Below the pieces are notes generated by a model, which saw nothing but the letters and a program-made list of their open reading frames with translations, ran no database searches and was not told the DNA's origin. A program made the position numbers and the translations under genes. Source: an uncultured Bacilli bacterium (GTDB lineage: Bacteria > Bacillota_I > Bacilli_A > RF39 > UBA660). From it: a stretch of DNA of 64,000 nt. This document shows positions 41,482 through 49,912 of the stretch, piece by piece. Positions within the stretch are counted from its first letter, which is position 1. Every line of letters starts with the position of its first letter. The DNA lies in NCBI GenBank assembly GCA_934102335.1, contig CAKOSP010000001.1, positions 1 through 64,000 on the forward strand, written 5' to 3'.

Positions 41482-41490
41482 TGATATAAT
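41482..41490 (+). promoter_or_regulatory. Extended -10 promoter for nusB
   Basis: TG-A-TATAAT at 41482-41490, following a T-rich terminator tail and 21 nt before nusB. Confidence 0.6.
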
Positions 41491-41511
41491 GATTCGTAAG
41501 GAAGTGTAACT

Positions 41512-41907
41512 ATGACATTAAAAAGAAGTGAAGCTAGAAAAATTTGTATGACTATTTTATATCAAATAGATATTTATAGTGAGAGAAAAATAAATTTTAA
41601 TATAGATAAAGTTATAAATGAAAATACACCAATTAATAATGATTTCATTAACCAAATTGTAAAAGGAGTATTAGAAAATAAAGAACAAATAGATTCTTTA
41701 GCTAATAAATATATGAAAGATTGGACAATAGATAAAATTGATAAAATTGGTGCGGCAATAATGCGTATTGCTATATACGAGTTAAAATATACAGAAACTC
41801 CACAAATAGTAGCGATAAACGAGGCAGTTGAATTAGCAAAAGAATATTCAGATGAAAATGTAAGAAAAATTATTAATGCTACCTTAGATAAAATAATTAG
41901 AGATTAG
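41512..41907 (+). CDS. nusB: Transcription antitermination factor NusB
   Basis: A 131-residue all-helical protein with the NusB pattern: KRSEARKICMTILYQIDIY at the start, FINQIVKGVLENKEQID, DKIGAAIMRIAIYELKY and AINEAVELAKEYSDENVRKIINATLDKI at the end. It binds the boxA element of rRNA transcripts with NusE/S10. Length is usual. It is followed by xseA after 8 nt, a common Bacillota order. Ribosome site AAGGAAGTG. Confidence 0.95.
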   Translation: MTLKRSEARKICMTILYQIDIYSERKINFNIDKVINENTPINNDFINQIVKGVLENKEQIDSLANKYMKDWTIDKIDKIGAAIMRIAIYELKYTETPQIVAINEAVELAKEYSDENVRKIINATLDKIIRD

Positions 41908-41915
41908 AGGTAAAT

Positions 41916-43181
41916 ATGGATATTGAATATATAAGTGTTGCAAATTTAAATCAATATATTAAAACTGTTATAGATAGAGATTCATATTTAAATAAGGTTT
42001 ACCTAAAAGGGGAAATTTCAAATTTTAAAAATCACACTACTGGTCATTTATATTTCACATTAAAAGATGAAACATCCAGAATTAATGCGGTAATGTTTAA
42101 TGGAAATGCTAGATATTTGGATTTTAAACCAGAAGATGGAATGAATGTTTTAGTGGAAGGTAGAGTTTCTGCTTATCCAGTTTCAGGATCTTACCAAATT
42201 TACGTTGAAAAAATGAATCCTGATGGAGTTGGAAATTTATATATCGAGTTTGAAAAATTAAAAAAGAAGTTACAAAAAGAAGGCTTATTTGATCAATCTC
42301 ATAAAAAATCTATTCCCAAATACCCCTCAAAAGTGGGAGTTATCACAGCTCCGACTGGTGCGGCAATTAAAGACATTATAAGTACAATTAAAAGAAGATT
42401 CCCAGTATGTGAGATAATTTTATTTCCAGCACTTGTTCAAGGAAAAAGTGCTGCTCCAGACATAGTAAAACAAATTAAAAGAGCAGATGAATATAATTTA
42501 GATACTTTAATAGTTGGACGAGGTGGCGGATCTATTGAAGACTTATGGGCATTTAATGAAGAAATTGTGGCTCATGCTATATATGAGTGTAAAACCCCAA
42601 CTATAAGTGCAGTAGGGCATGAAATTGATTTTACCATAGCGGATTTTGTCGCAGATTTAAGAGCTCCAACTCCAACTGGTGCTGCAGAAATGGCTGTGCC
42701 AACTGTAATGGATACTTTAAATGTAATTGATAGTTTTAAAATTCGTCTTAATAAAAATATTAAGAATATGGTTAATAAAAAGTTTATTGAACTAAGAGCT
42801 ATAAAACAAAGTTTTATCTTAAAAAATCCAATGGCTATGTATGAAGTAAAAATGCAAAAGCTTGATACTTTAATTGAATCAAGTAATAAAAATATAAATC
42901 ACTATTTAGAAATAAAAGTACAAGAATTAAATAAAATAAAAGAAAATTACATTTTACTTCATCCTGAATCTATAATCGAAAACTATCAAAAAAACTTACA
43001 CCTAATTTTAAATACTTTAAAGGCTTTAAATCCCTTAGGGGTACTAGAAAAAGGTTATTCAGTTATAAAGTCTAATAATAATATTATAACTGATGTTAAA
43101 AAGTTGAAAGTTAAAGATGAAATAGAAATAAGATTATTTAAAGGAACTGCACTTGCAGAAATAAAGGAGATAAAAAAATGA
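41916..43181 (+). CDS. xseA: Exodeoxyribonuclease VII large subunit
   Basis: A 421-residue catalytic subunit. The N-terminal OB fold (about 1-100) has VYLKGEISNFKNHTTGHLYFTLKDE and MFNGNARYL. The catalytic domain has YPSKVGVITAPTGAAIKDI, DTLIVGRGGGSIEDLWAFNEE and SAVGHEIDFTIADFVADLRAPTPTGAAE, followed by the helical coiled-coil region. With XseB it degrades single-stranded DNA from both ends. Its stop overlaps the xseB start (ATGA). Ribosome site AGAGGT. Confidence 0.96.
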   Translation: MDIEYISVANLNQYIKTVIDRDSYLNKVYLKGEISNFKNHTTGHLYFTLKDETSRINAVMFNGNARYLDFKPEDGMNVLVEGRVSAYPVSGSYQIYVEKMNPDGVGNLYIEFEKLKKKLQKEGLFDQSHKKSIPKYPSKVGVITAPTGAAIKDIISTIKRRFPVCEIILFPALVQGKSAAPDIVKQIKRADEYNLDTLIVGRGGGSIEDLWAFNEEIVAHAIYECKTPTISAVGHEIDFTIADFVADLRAPTPTGAAEMAVPTVMDTLNVIDSFKIRLNKNIKNMVNKKFIELRAIKQSFILKNPMAMYEVKMQKLDTLIESSNKNINHYLEIKVQELNKIKENYILLHPESIIENYQKNLHLILNTLKALNPLGVLEKGYSVIKSNNNIITDVKKLKVKDEIEIRLFKGTALAEIKEIKK

Positions 43182-43399
43182 AAGATAATAAAAAAAGTTT
43201 TGAAGAATCACTTACTGAATTAGAAAGTATAGTAAAAGAATTAGAAGCTGGAAACGTAGAATTAGATAAAGCTATTGAAAAATATACAGAAGCTATGAAA
43301 TTAGCTAAATTTTGTCAAGATAAAATTACTAATGCTACTGAACAAGTAAATAAAATTTTAAACGAAAATAACGAATTAGAAGACTTTAAGGGGGAATAA
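43178..43399 (+). CDS. xseB: Exodeoxyribonuclease VII small subunit
   Basis: A 73-residue two-helix protein with the family core SFEESLTELESIVKELEAGN and LDKAIEKYTEAMKLAKFCQDKI. It decorates the XseA coiled coil in the exonuclease VII complex. It is preceded by AAGGAGAT inside the end of xseA, with which it overlaps by 4 nt. proS follows 2 nt after the stop. Confidence 0.95.
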   Translation: MKDNKKSFEESLTELESIVKELEAGNVELDKAIEKYTEAMKLAKFCQDKITNATEQVNKILNENNELEDFKGE

Positions 43400-43401
43400 A
43401 C

Positions 43402-44814
43402 ATGGAAGTTAAGCAAATAACAAATAGAGATGTTGACTTTGCTAAATGGTATACAGATGTAGTTACTAAAGCTGATTTAGTAGATTATGCAGGCACTAAA
43501 GGTTCTATGATAATTCGCCCTTTAGGATACGCAATTTGGGAACAAATGCAAAATGTATTAGATAAAGAGTTTAAACGTACTGGTCACGAAAATGTTCAAA
43601 TGCCGATGTTTATACCAGAGTCACTTTTAAATATTGAAAAAGAACATGTTGAGGGTTTTGCTCCAGAAGTTGCTTGGGTAACTTATGGTGGAAAAGAAAA
43701 ACTTGAAGAAAGATTATGTATAAGACCAACAAGTGAAACCTTGTTTTGCGAACATTATAAAAAAATTATTAATTCCTACCGTGACTTACCGAAGCTATAT
43801 AATCAGTGGTGTACTATTGTAAGATGGGAAAAAACTACAAGACCATTTTTAAGAAGTAGAGAAATCCTTTGGCAAGAAGGTCACACAATGCATGCTACCT
43901 CTGCTGAGGCAAAAGAAGAAACATTAAAAATGTTTAAAGTATATGAAAATTTTCAAAAAAATTATTTAGCACTTCCCGTAATAACAGGAAAGAAAACTGA
44001 AAAAGAAAAATTTGCTGGAGCTGAAGAAACGTATACAATTGAAGCAATGATGTATAATGGTTATGCATTACAAAATGGAACTAGTCACTATTTTGGCAAT
44101 CATTTTGCTGAAGCTTTTGGTATTAAATTTTTAGATAAAGATGGAAAATTAAAAACTCCATACCAAACAAGTTGGGGATGTACTACAAGAATGATTGGTG
44201 CCATAATTATGACTCATGGAGATGACCATGGTTTAGTGTTACCACCTAAAATTGCTCCAACAAAGGTAATTATCATTCCTATTGGAGCAGTAGATGAAGA
44301 ACTTGATAGTATTAAAACTAAACTTGAAAACTCTGATATAACATATAAAGTAGATTTAACTGATAAAACTCCAGGTTATAAATTTGCTGAAGCAGAAGTA
44401 AAAGGGTATCCAATAAGAATTGAAGCAGGACGTCGAGATTTAGATAAAGGCTTTGTCACTTTAGTAAGACGTGATACTTTAGAAAAAATACCATGTTCAG
44501 ATTTAGAAAATATTGATAAAACAATTCAAGATTTATTAGAAACAATTCAAAATGATATGTATAAAAAAGCTTTAGAAAGAAGAAATTCTATGTTATATGA
44601 AGCTAAAGATTATGATGAGTTTAAGTCTATAGCTAATACAAAAAATGGTTTTATCAAAATAAATTTCTGTGGTAGCACAGAATGTGAAAACAAAATAAAA
44701 GAAGAAACTGGTTTAAAATCTCGTTGTATTATTGAAAATGAAAAACCAGATGGAAAATGTATTATATGTAATAAAGATGCAAGTTGCAAAATATACTTCG
44801 GAAGACAATATTAA
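43402..44814 (+). CDS. proS: Prolyl-tRNA synthetase (archaeal/eukaryal-like form)
   Basis: A 470-residue class II synthetase. Motif 1 is in the early helix region, motif 2 around RPTSETLFCEHYKK...WCTIVRWEKTTRPFLRSREILWQEGHTMHAT, motif 3 around TTRMIGAIIMTHGDDHGL. The anticodon domain follows, then a C-terminal zinc-like module with C-x4-C and C-x2-C (FCGSTECENK, CIICNKDASC). Lack of the long bacterial editing insert and the C-terminal extension place it in the short ProS type 3 group, frequent in Bacillota and Mollicutes. Ribosome site GGGGGAA. Confidence 0.95.
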   Translation: MEVKQITNRDVDFAKWYTDVVTKADLVDYAGTKGSMIIRPLGYAIWEQMQNVLDKEFKRTGHENVQMPMFIPESLLNIEKEHVEGFAPEVAWVTYGGKEKLEERLCIRPTSETLFCEHYKKIINSYRDLPKLYNQWCTIVRWEKTTRPFLRSREILWQEGHTMHATSAEAKEETLKMFKVYENFQKNYLALPVITGKKTEKEKFAGAEETYTIEAMMYNGYALQNGTSHYFGNHFAEAFGIKFLDKDGKLKTPYQTSWGCTTRMIGAIIMTHGDDHGLVLPPKIAPTKVIIIPIGAVDEELDSIKTKLENSDITYKVDLTDKTPGYKFAEAEVKGYPIRIEAGRRDLDKGFVTLVRRDTLEKIPCSDLENIDKTIQDLLETIQNDMYKKALERRNSMLYEAKDYDEFKSIANTKNGFIKINFCGSTECENKIKEETGLKSRCIIENEKPDGKCIICNKDASCKIYFGRQY

Positions 44815-44836
44815 AATGCCAAATATTGTCTTTTTA
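44804..44836 (+). terminator. Terminator overlapping the proS stop
   Basis: GACAATATT (44804-44812) pairs with AATATTGTC (44822-44830), followed by T residues. Confidence 0.75.
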
Positions 44837-44875
44837 ATTTAATTATTTTTATCCATAATAATATTAGATGATATT

Positions 44876-45841
44876 ATGAAAAAAGTATTTATAAGTTTGA
44901 TTTTATTAATTTTCCCTCTAAATGTTTTAGCATATTCTTCCAAAGTTTATGTGGGCGGAGATACTTTAGGTATTGAACTTAAAACACAAGGGGTTATGGT
45001 AATTGGTTTTTACAAAGTAAAGGGAAGATATAATAGTGGTTCTTTAAAAGAAGGAGATTACATAATAAAAGTAGGAGATAACCAAGTAAGCTCAATTAAT
45101 GAACTAACAAGTGCAATAGAAAGTAATGTAGATAATGATTCTGTTGAGGTTACCTATAAAAGAAATGATAAAGAATATAAAACAACTTTAAAATTAGTTC
45201 AAGAAAATAACGTATATAAAACAGGATTATATGTAAAAGATGGTATTACTGGAATTGGTACTCTTACATATGTTGATCCAGAATCTAAAGTTTATGGCGC
45301 TCTAGGTCATGAAATAATAGAGTCAAACTCTTCTTCTTTGGTAGAAGTTAAAACTGGAAAAATTTTTAAAAATAGTATTACCTCAATTGATAAAAGTGTA
45401 ACAGGAACTCCAGGAAGTAAAAATGCTAAATTTTATAAAGAAACTGACTATGGCACGATCGAAAAAAATACCATATATGGTATATATGGTAACTATAAAA
45501 AAAGTATAAATAATGAATTGTTGGAAGTGGCAAAAAAGAAAGAAGCAAAAGTGGGAGAAGCCACAATATACACAGTTATATCTCAAGAACAAGTTGAAAA
45601 ATTTACAATTAATATAAAAAGCATAAATGAAAATAGTAAAATAAAAAATTATTCGTTTGAGATAACTGACAATAGCTTATTAGAAAAAGCTGGAGGGATA
45701 GTGCAAGGTATGAGTGGGTCACCAATTATTCAAAATGGTAAAATAATCGGTGCTGTAACTCATGTTATAGTAGACAATCCCGTAACAGGCTATGGAATAT
45801 TTATTGAAACAATGTTAGAAGAAGGAGATAAGATTAATTAA
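44876..45841 (+). CDS. spoIVB: SpoIVB-type S55 serine peptidase
   Basis: A 321-residue protein with an N-terminal signal segment (about 1-19), a PDZ domain at about 25-105 (GVMVIGFYKVKGRYNSGSLKEGDYIIKVGD) and a SpoIVB-like peptidase domain: GIGTLTYVDPESKVYGALGHEI (catalytic His about 145) and the serine loop IVQGMSGSPIIQNGKIIGAVTHVIV (about 280). In sporulating Bacillota SpoIVB signals for sigma-K activation across the forespore membrane. Here sigma-E/K-like genes lie 3.4 kb upstream, so a related signalling role is possible but unproven. The ribosome site is weak. Confidence 0.85.
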   Translation: MKKVFISLILLIFPLNVLAYSSKVYVGGDTLGIELKTQGVMVIGFYKVKGRYNSGSLKEGDYIIKVGDNQVSSINELTSAIESNVDNDSVEVTYKRNDKEYKTTLKLVQENNVYKTGLYVKDGITGIGTLTYVDPESKVYGALGHEIIESNSSSLVEVKTGKIFKNSITSIDKSVTGTPGSKNAKFYKETDYGTIEKNTIYGIYGNYKKSINNELLEVAKKKEAKVGEATIYTVISQEQVEKFTINIKSINENSKIKNYSFEITDNSLLEKAGGIVQGMSGSPIIQNGKIIGAVTHVIVDNPVTGYGIFIETMLEEGDKIN

Positions 45842-45872
45842 AATAAATGAATTTATATTCATTTATTTTTTT
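45841..45872. terminator. Bidirectional terminator between convergent genes
   Basis: AAATAAATGAA (45841-45851) pairs with TTCATTTATTT (45858-45868), loop TTTATA, with T and A runs on the two sides. It overlaps the ends of both flanking genes. Confidence 0.75.
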
Positions 45873-46114
45873 ACTTTAACAATTTTTATTGTATAACCAA
45901 TTGGGCCAATTATATCCAGAAGACTTTTGACACTTGGTGAGTGCATACCTGATTCAATTCTGGCAATTTTTTCCCTGGATACTTTAGAATATTTGGAAAA
46001 TAAATCTTGAGTAAGATTATTTTCTTTTCTAAATTTAATAAATTCTTTAATAAAAATTTGATTCAATTCTTCCGAAGTATATGATGCTTCTATATAATTA
46101 ATATCATAATCCAT
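45863..46114 (-). CDS. XRE-family regulator (antitoxin-like)
   Basis: An 83-residue minus-strand protein with a helix-turn-helix in its second half (FIKFRKENNLTQDLFSKYSKVSREKIARIESGMHSPS), resembling HigA-type antitoxins or small XRE repressors. The start is the ATG at 46114, with AGGTGA 6 nt upstream; the ATG at 46141 is too close to the -10. No toxin gene is visible beside it, so it may be an orphan or may act on the divergent ligase gene. A palindrome overlaps its promoter. Confidence 0.75.
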   Translation of the reverse strand: MDYDINYIEASYTSEELNQIFIKEFIKFRKENNLTQDLFSKYSKVSREKIARIESGMHSPSVKSLLDIIGPIGYTIKIVKVKK

Positions 46115-46131
46115 TTTTTTCACCTGAAAAT

Positions 46132-46160
46132 ATAGTATCAAAAATGATACAAAATATCAA
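46132..46160 (-). promoter_or_regulatory. Minus-strand promoter with operator palindrome
   Basis: Minus strand TTGATA (46155-46160), 17 nt, TACTAT (46132-46137). The perfect inverted repeat GTATCA-AAAA-TGATAC (46135-46150) fills the spacer and part of the -10, an ideal autorepression site for the XRE protein. Confidence 0.65.
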
Positions 46161-46169
46161 CTATAAGTA

Positions 46170-46198
46170 TTGTTTTTCACTATGGGCTAATGTATACT
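46170..46198 (+). promoter_or_regulatory. Promoter for the AMP-ligase gene
   Basis: TTGTTT (46170-46175), 17 nt, TATACT (46193-46198), with TG just before the -10. It is divergent from the XRE promoter and 20 nt from the palindrome. Confidence 0.65.
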
Positions 46199-46226
46199 TA
46201 GGATATGTAAGGGAGAATGATTATTA

Positions 46227-47954
46227 ATGAAGAAACCATCTGAAGAAAAAAAATTTATGGATGCATATCCAAAAGAGGCTAGTGAAATTAAATTTCCAAG
46301 AATGAAAGGATATGATTTTTTACTTGAAAGAAATAAAGATTATATGAATTACACAGCCATATCTTTCGGAAACAAAAAAATTACATATGAAGAGCTACAT
46401 ACTAGAATTGACCAATATAAAACTGCTTTTGAAAAAAGAGGATTTAAACAAGGCGATGTTATTGGAGTTTGTTTAACAAATAATCCTGAATCTATTTACA
46501 CATTATATGCTTTAGATAGAATTGGTTGTGTAGTTGTAGGTTTAAGCCCATTAAATAATGAATATAAAATGAATAGAGACCTAGAAATGACTAAACCCAA
46601 AAGTGTCATTACTGCTAATATTTTATATGACAACATGAAAACTAGTATAGATGATTTAAATATATCACCAATATTATATAATCCAACTCAAAGTTTAGGA
46701 AACCCTATTATAACAAAAGTATTAGATTATAAAATGAAAAAGAAAGGCAATTTTGCTGGTAAAGAAAATACTTTAAAAACAGTCTTAAAAGATGCTAAAG
46801 ACTATCAAAGTATTAATGCGGATAGTGAGTTTGGTTATGAAGACATTACAGATATAATGTTTACTGGAGGATCAAGCGGATATCATAAAGCAGTAGGCTT
46901 AAATGATAATAGATTAAACTGCGTTGTAAGAGGACTAGATTACGTTTTGAAACTAGAACCTGGTCAAATACATTTAGGACAAATTCCATTTGGTCATATG
47001 GCTTTTGGAAGATTAGTTATGCATTATGCACTATGTAATAACTTAGAATTTGCTTTAACTTTGAAATCTTTCCCAACAGATTTTTATGCTGAAACTATTA
47101 GAACAAGATCTAATGGAATTATGGGAGGACCAGTTCATTATAAAGATTCATATCCAATTCCTGTTGGAAGTTTATCAGAAGTTACTCAAGCTTTATCAGG
47201 TGGTGAACAATTTAAACCAGATGATTATAAAGAAGCTACAGAGAAATTAAGAAAAGGTGGCTCAAAAGCTATTATTGGTGATGGTTTAGGTTTAACTGAA
47301 GCATGGGCTCCAGTAATGGTCAATTATGGTGGTGTAAACACTATTGGAACACTAGGTTATCCAATTCCTGGTGTAAATGCCAAAGTATTAGATCCAATTA
47401 CTAAAGAAGAAGTTCCAAGAAATCAAGTTGGTGAACTACATGTATCATCTGAAGGATTAATGGTTGAATACATTAATAATCCTGAAGAAAATGCCAAAGT
47501 ATTTTCTTACGACGAAAATGGTGTTAAATGGTATAATACTGGCGATTTAGTTAAAAGACTTGATAACGACGAATTTAAATACATAGGAAGAAGAAAAAGA
47601 AACTTTGTATGTGGCGTAGATAATATTTATCCAGAACAAATTGAAGATTTAATTTTACCATTTGAAGAAGTAAATGAAATAGTAGTAACTAAAAGACCAG
47701 ATAGTGCGTTACAATTCATACCAGTTTATAATATCAGTTTAACAAGTGAATCAGTAGATATTCCTGCTTTAGAGGAAAGAATCTGCCAAAGAATTAAAGA
47801 AACTTTAGGAGAATCTGCAATGCCAAAAGTCTTCAATTACTCTTATAAACCTCTAAAAAGAACAGATAATGGTAAATTAGATGCTACAAATATTGAAAAA
47901 GAAGATTTAGAAAGACTAAAATCTGAAACTTTAACAAGAAAAAGAACTTTATAA
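46227..47954 (+). CDS. AMP-dependent acyl-CoA synthetase/ligase family protein
   Basis: A 575-residue adenylate-forming enzyme: ITYEELHTRIDQY and GDVIGVCLTNNPE near the start, the phosphate loop FTGGSSGYHKAV (about 212-223; usual form TSGTTGxPKGV), GLGLTEAWAPV, YNTGDLVKRLDNDEFKYIGRRKRNFVCGVDNIYPEQIE and a C-terminal lysine in RTDNGKLDA. All main motifs are present, although the phosphate loop is unusual. It activates a carboxylate as acyl-AMP; whether CoA or a carrier is the acceptor is unclear. It stands alone with its own promoter and terminator, divergent from an XRE gene. Confidence 0.85.
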   Translation: MKKPSEEKKFMDAYPKEASEIKFPRMKGYDFLLERNKDYMNYTAISFGNKKITYEELHTRIDQYKTAFEKRGFKQGDVIGVCLTNNPESIYTLYALDRIGCVVVGLSPLNNEYKMNRDLEMTKPKSVITANILYDNMKTSIDDLNISPILYNPTQSLGNPIITKVLDYKMKKKGNFAGKENTLKTVLKDAKDYQSINADSEFGYEDITDIMFTGGSSGYHKAVGLNDNRLNCVVRGLDYVLKLEPGQIHLGQIPFGHMAFGRLVMHYALCNNLEFALTLKSFPTDFYAETIRTRSNGIMGGPVHYKDSYPIPVGSLSEVTQALSGGEQFKPDDYKEATEKLRKGGSKAIIGDGLGLTEAWAPVMVNYGGVNTIGTLGYPIPGVNAKVLDPITKEEVPRNQVGELHVSSEGLMVEYINNPEENAKVFSYDENGVKWYNTGDLVKRLDNDEFKYIGRRKRNFVCGVDNIYPEQIEDLILPFEEVNEIVVTKRPDSALQFIPVYNISLTSESVDIPALEERICQRIKETLGESAMPKVFNYSYKPLKRTDNGKLDATNIEKEDLERLKSETLTRKRTL

Positions 47955-47978
47955 AAATGCAAGAAATTGCATTTTTTT
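47955..47978 (+). terminator. Rho-independent terminator
   Basis: AAATGCAA (47955-47962) pairs with TTGCATTT (47967-47974) across a GAAA tetraloop, followed by a T-run. Confidence 0.9.
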
Positions 47979-48039
47979 AATGTCTTAAATTACTAAATAG
48001 TTCGAAAAGGAAATATTGCTTTTTTTATCGAAAAAAGTA

Positions 48040-48048
48040 TGTTATACT
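48040..48048 (+). promoter_or_regulatory. Extended -10 promoter for the phosphorelay genes
   Basis: TG-T-TATACT at 48040-48048, 25 nt before the histidine kinase start. Confidence 0.5.
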
Positions 48049-48073
48049 TAAAAATAGTAAAGGGTATGATGAT

Positions 48074-49903
48074 ATGGGGTTATATTTTTCCATTAGTGCC
48101 TTCATTATTACAGGCATATTTACTTATTTCTTTTTTACTAAAGATAAAGTCAAAAACATTGAAACAGAAATTTATAAATACATGCTTTTAAATTCACTAC
48201 TTGGTCTATCTTTAGATATAATTACATGCGTGTCTTATAATATTGGTGTAGATGTTAATTCTTTTGGATATACTTTAGCTTCTAAAATGATGTTTGTTTA
48301 CTTTATACTTTGGACAATTTTATTTAGCTTTTATATTACTTGTATTAGTTTAAAAAAGGACAACAACTACGAAAATAATATTAGAAATTCTTTTTTACAT
48401 TATAGTATTGCTTTTTGTTGTTTAATGTTTTTAGTCTTGGCATTACCTGTATCATTTGAAGTGGTAGGAAGCGTTATAGTTCCATCAGGGCTTCCAGTTA
48501 TGATTTGTTATTCAGCTGCAGCTTATTTTATTGCATATTCTGTTTTTACAGCTATTAAAAATCATAAAGTGATAAACAACAAAAAGGTTAGTCCACTATA
48601 CATATTTATTATTTTCATGATAATAAATTTTATTATCCAATCAAGATTTCCTCAATTATTTTTAATTAATTATTTGCTTGCTTTAGTTGTAATAAGTATG
48701 TATTTTACTATCGAAAACCCTGATAAAAAGTTAATAAATGAATTAGAAATATCTAAAGAGCAGGCTGAAAAAGCCAATAAAGCAAAAACGGAATTTTTAT
48801 CTAGTATGTCTCACGAAATAAGGACTCCCCTAAATGCCATAATAGGATTTTCAGATTGTATAAAAGATGCTAAAGATTTAAAAGAAGCACAAGAAAATGC
48901 TAGCGATATAATAAGCGCTGCCAACACTCTTTTAGAAACAGTTAATGGTGTTTTAGATATTTCTAAAATAGAATCTGGAAAAGTAGAACTCAATAAATCA
49001 AATTACGATCCAATGATATTATTTGATGAGTGTGCTAAACTAATTAGAACACGAATTGAAGAAAAAGGCATAGAATTCAAAGTAAGTTATGCTGAGGATA
49101 TTCCTCAAGTTTTAAATGGGGATTATTCAAATATTAAAAAAACCATTATAAATATTTTAACAAATGCAGCAAAATATACCGATAAGGGAACAATCACTTA
49201 TTCTGTTAATTGCATAAACAAAAATAACATGACAACTCTAATAATATCTGTTGAAGATACAGGAAGAGGAATTAAAAAAGAAAATATTAATAGATTGTTT
49301 AATAAATTTGATCGTTTAGATGAGACTGGAAATACTACTATAGAAGGAACTGGTTTAGGTCTTGCTATAACTAAAAAAATAATAGAATTAATGAAAGGCA
49401 AGATTGTTGTTCAAAGTACATATGGACAAGGATCTAAATTTACTTTAATGATACCACAAAGAATAGTTACTAATCCTAATGTTAAAATAGCTAATAAAAA
49501 AGAAGCAAGTACTAAAGAAATTCATGACTTTAAACAAAAAAACATCTTAGTAGTGGATGATAATAAATTAAATTTGAAAGTTGCCACAAAAATTTTAGAT
49601 GCCTACAATTTAAATATAATAACTGCTAGTTCGGGAAAAGAATGTTTAGAAGCCATACAAACATTTAATAATATAGATTTAATTTTAATGGATGATATGA
49701 TGCCAGGTATGTCAGGAGTTGAAACATTAAAAAAATTAAAAGAAGACAAAAATTTTAATATTCCAACGATTGCTTTAACTGCTAATGCAATATCAGGAAT
49801 GAAAGAAAAATATTTAAAAGATGGGTTCAACGACTATTTAGCTAAACCAATTGAAAGACCAGAGTTAAATAGAGTATTAAATAAGTTTTTAGAAAACAAA
49901 TAG
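48074..49903 (+). CDS. Hybrid sensor histidine kinase
   Basis: A 609-residue membrane sensor. About seven hydrophobic segments fill residues 1-215. The HisKA dimerisation helix carries SSMSHEIRTPLNAIIGF (His about 250), and the ATPase domain NILTNAAKYTDKG, DTGRGIKKENINRLF and GTGLGLAITKK. A C-terminal receiver domain (about 490-605) has VVDDNKLNLKV, the phospho-acceptor in LILMDDMMPGMSG (about 540), TANA and AKPIE. No periplasmic sensor loop of any size is seen, so the signal may be sensed in the membrane. The Hpt-receiver gene 9 nt downstream completes a phosphorelay. Confidence 0.92.
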   Translation: MGLYFSISAFIITGIFTYFFFTKDKVKNIETEIYKYMLLNSLLGLSLDIITCVSYNIGVDVNSFGYTLASKMMFVYFILWTILFSFYITCISLKKDNNYENNIRNSFLHYSIAFCCLMFLVLALPVSFEVVGSVIVPSGLPVMICYSAAAYFIAYSVFTAIKNHKVINNKKVSPLYIFIIFMIINFIIQSRFPQLFLINYLLALVVISMYFTIENPDKKLINELEISKEQAEKANKAKTEFLSSMSHEIRTPLNAIIGFSDCIKDAKDLKEAQENASDIISAANTLLETVNGVLDISKIESGKVELNKSNYDPMILFDECAKLIRTRIEEKGIEFKVSYAEDIPQVLNGDYSNIKKTIINILTNAAKYTDKGTITYSVNCINKNNMTTLIISVEDTGRGIKKENINRLFNKFDRLDETGNTTIEGTGLGLAITKKIIELMKGKIVVQSTYGQGSKFTLMIPQRIVTNPNVKIANKKEASTKEIHDFKQKNILVVDDNKLNLKVATKILDAYNLNIITASSGKECLEAIQTFNNIDLILMDDMMPGMSGVETLKKLKEDKNFNIPTIALTANAISGMKEKYLKDGFNDYLAKPIERPELNRVLNKFLENK

Positions 49904-49912
49904 GAGGGTATA

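Noticed and set aside
43300..43401. T-box or other leader before proS
   Set aside because: The gap between xseB and proS is only 2 nt, with no room for a leader.
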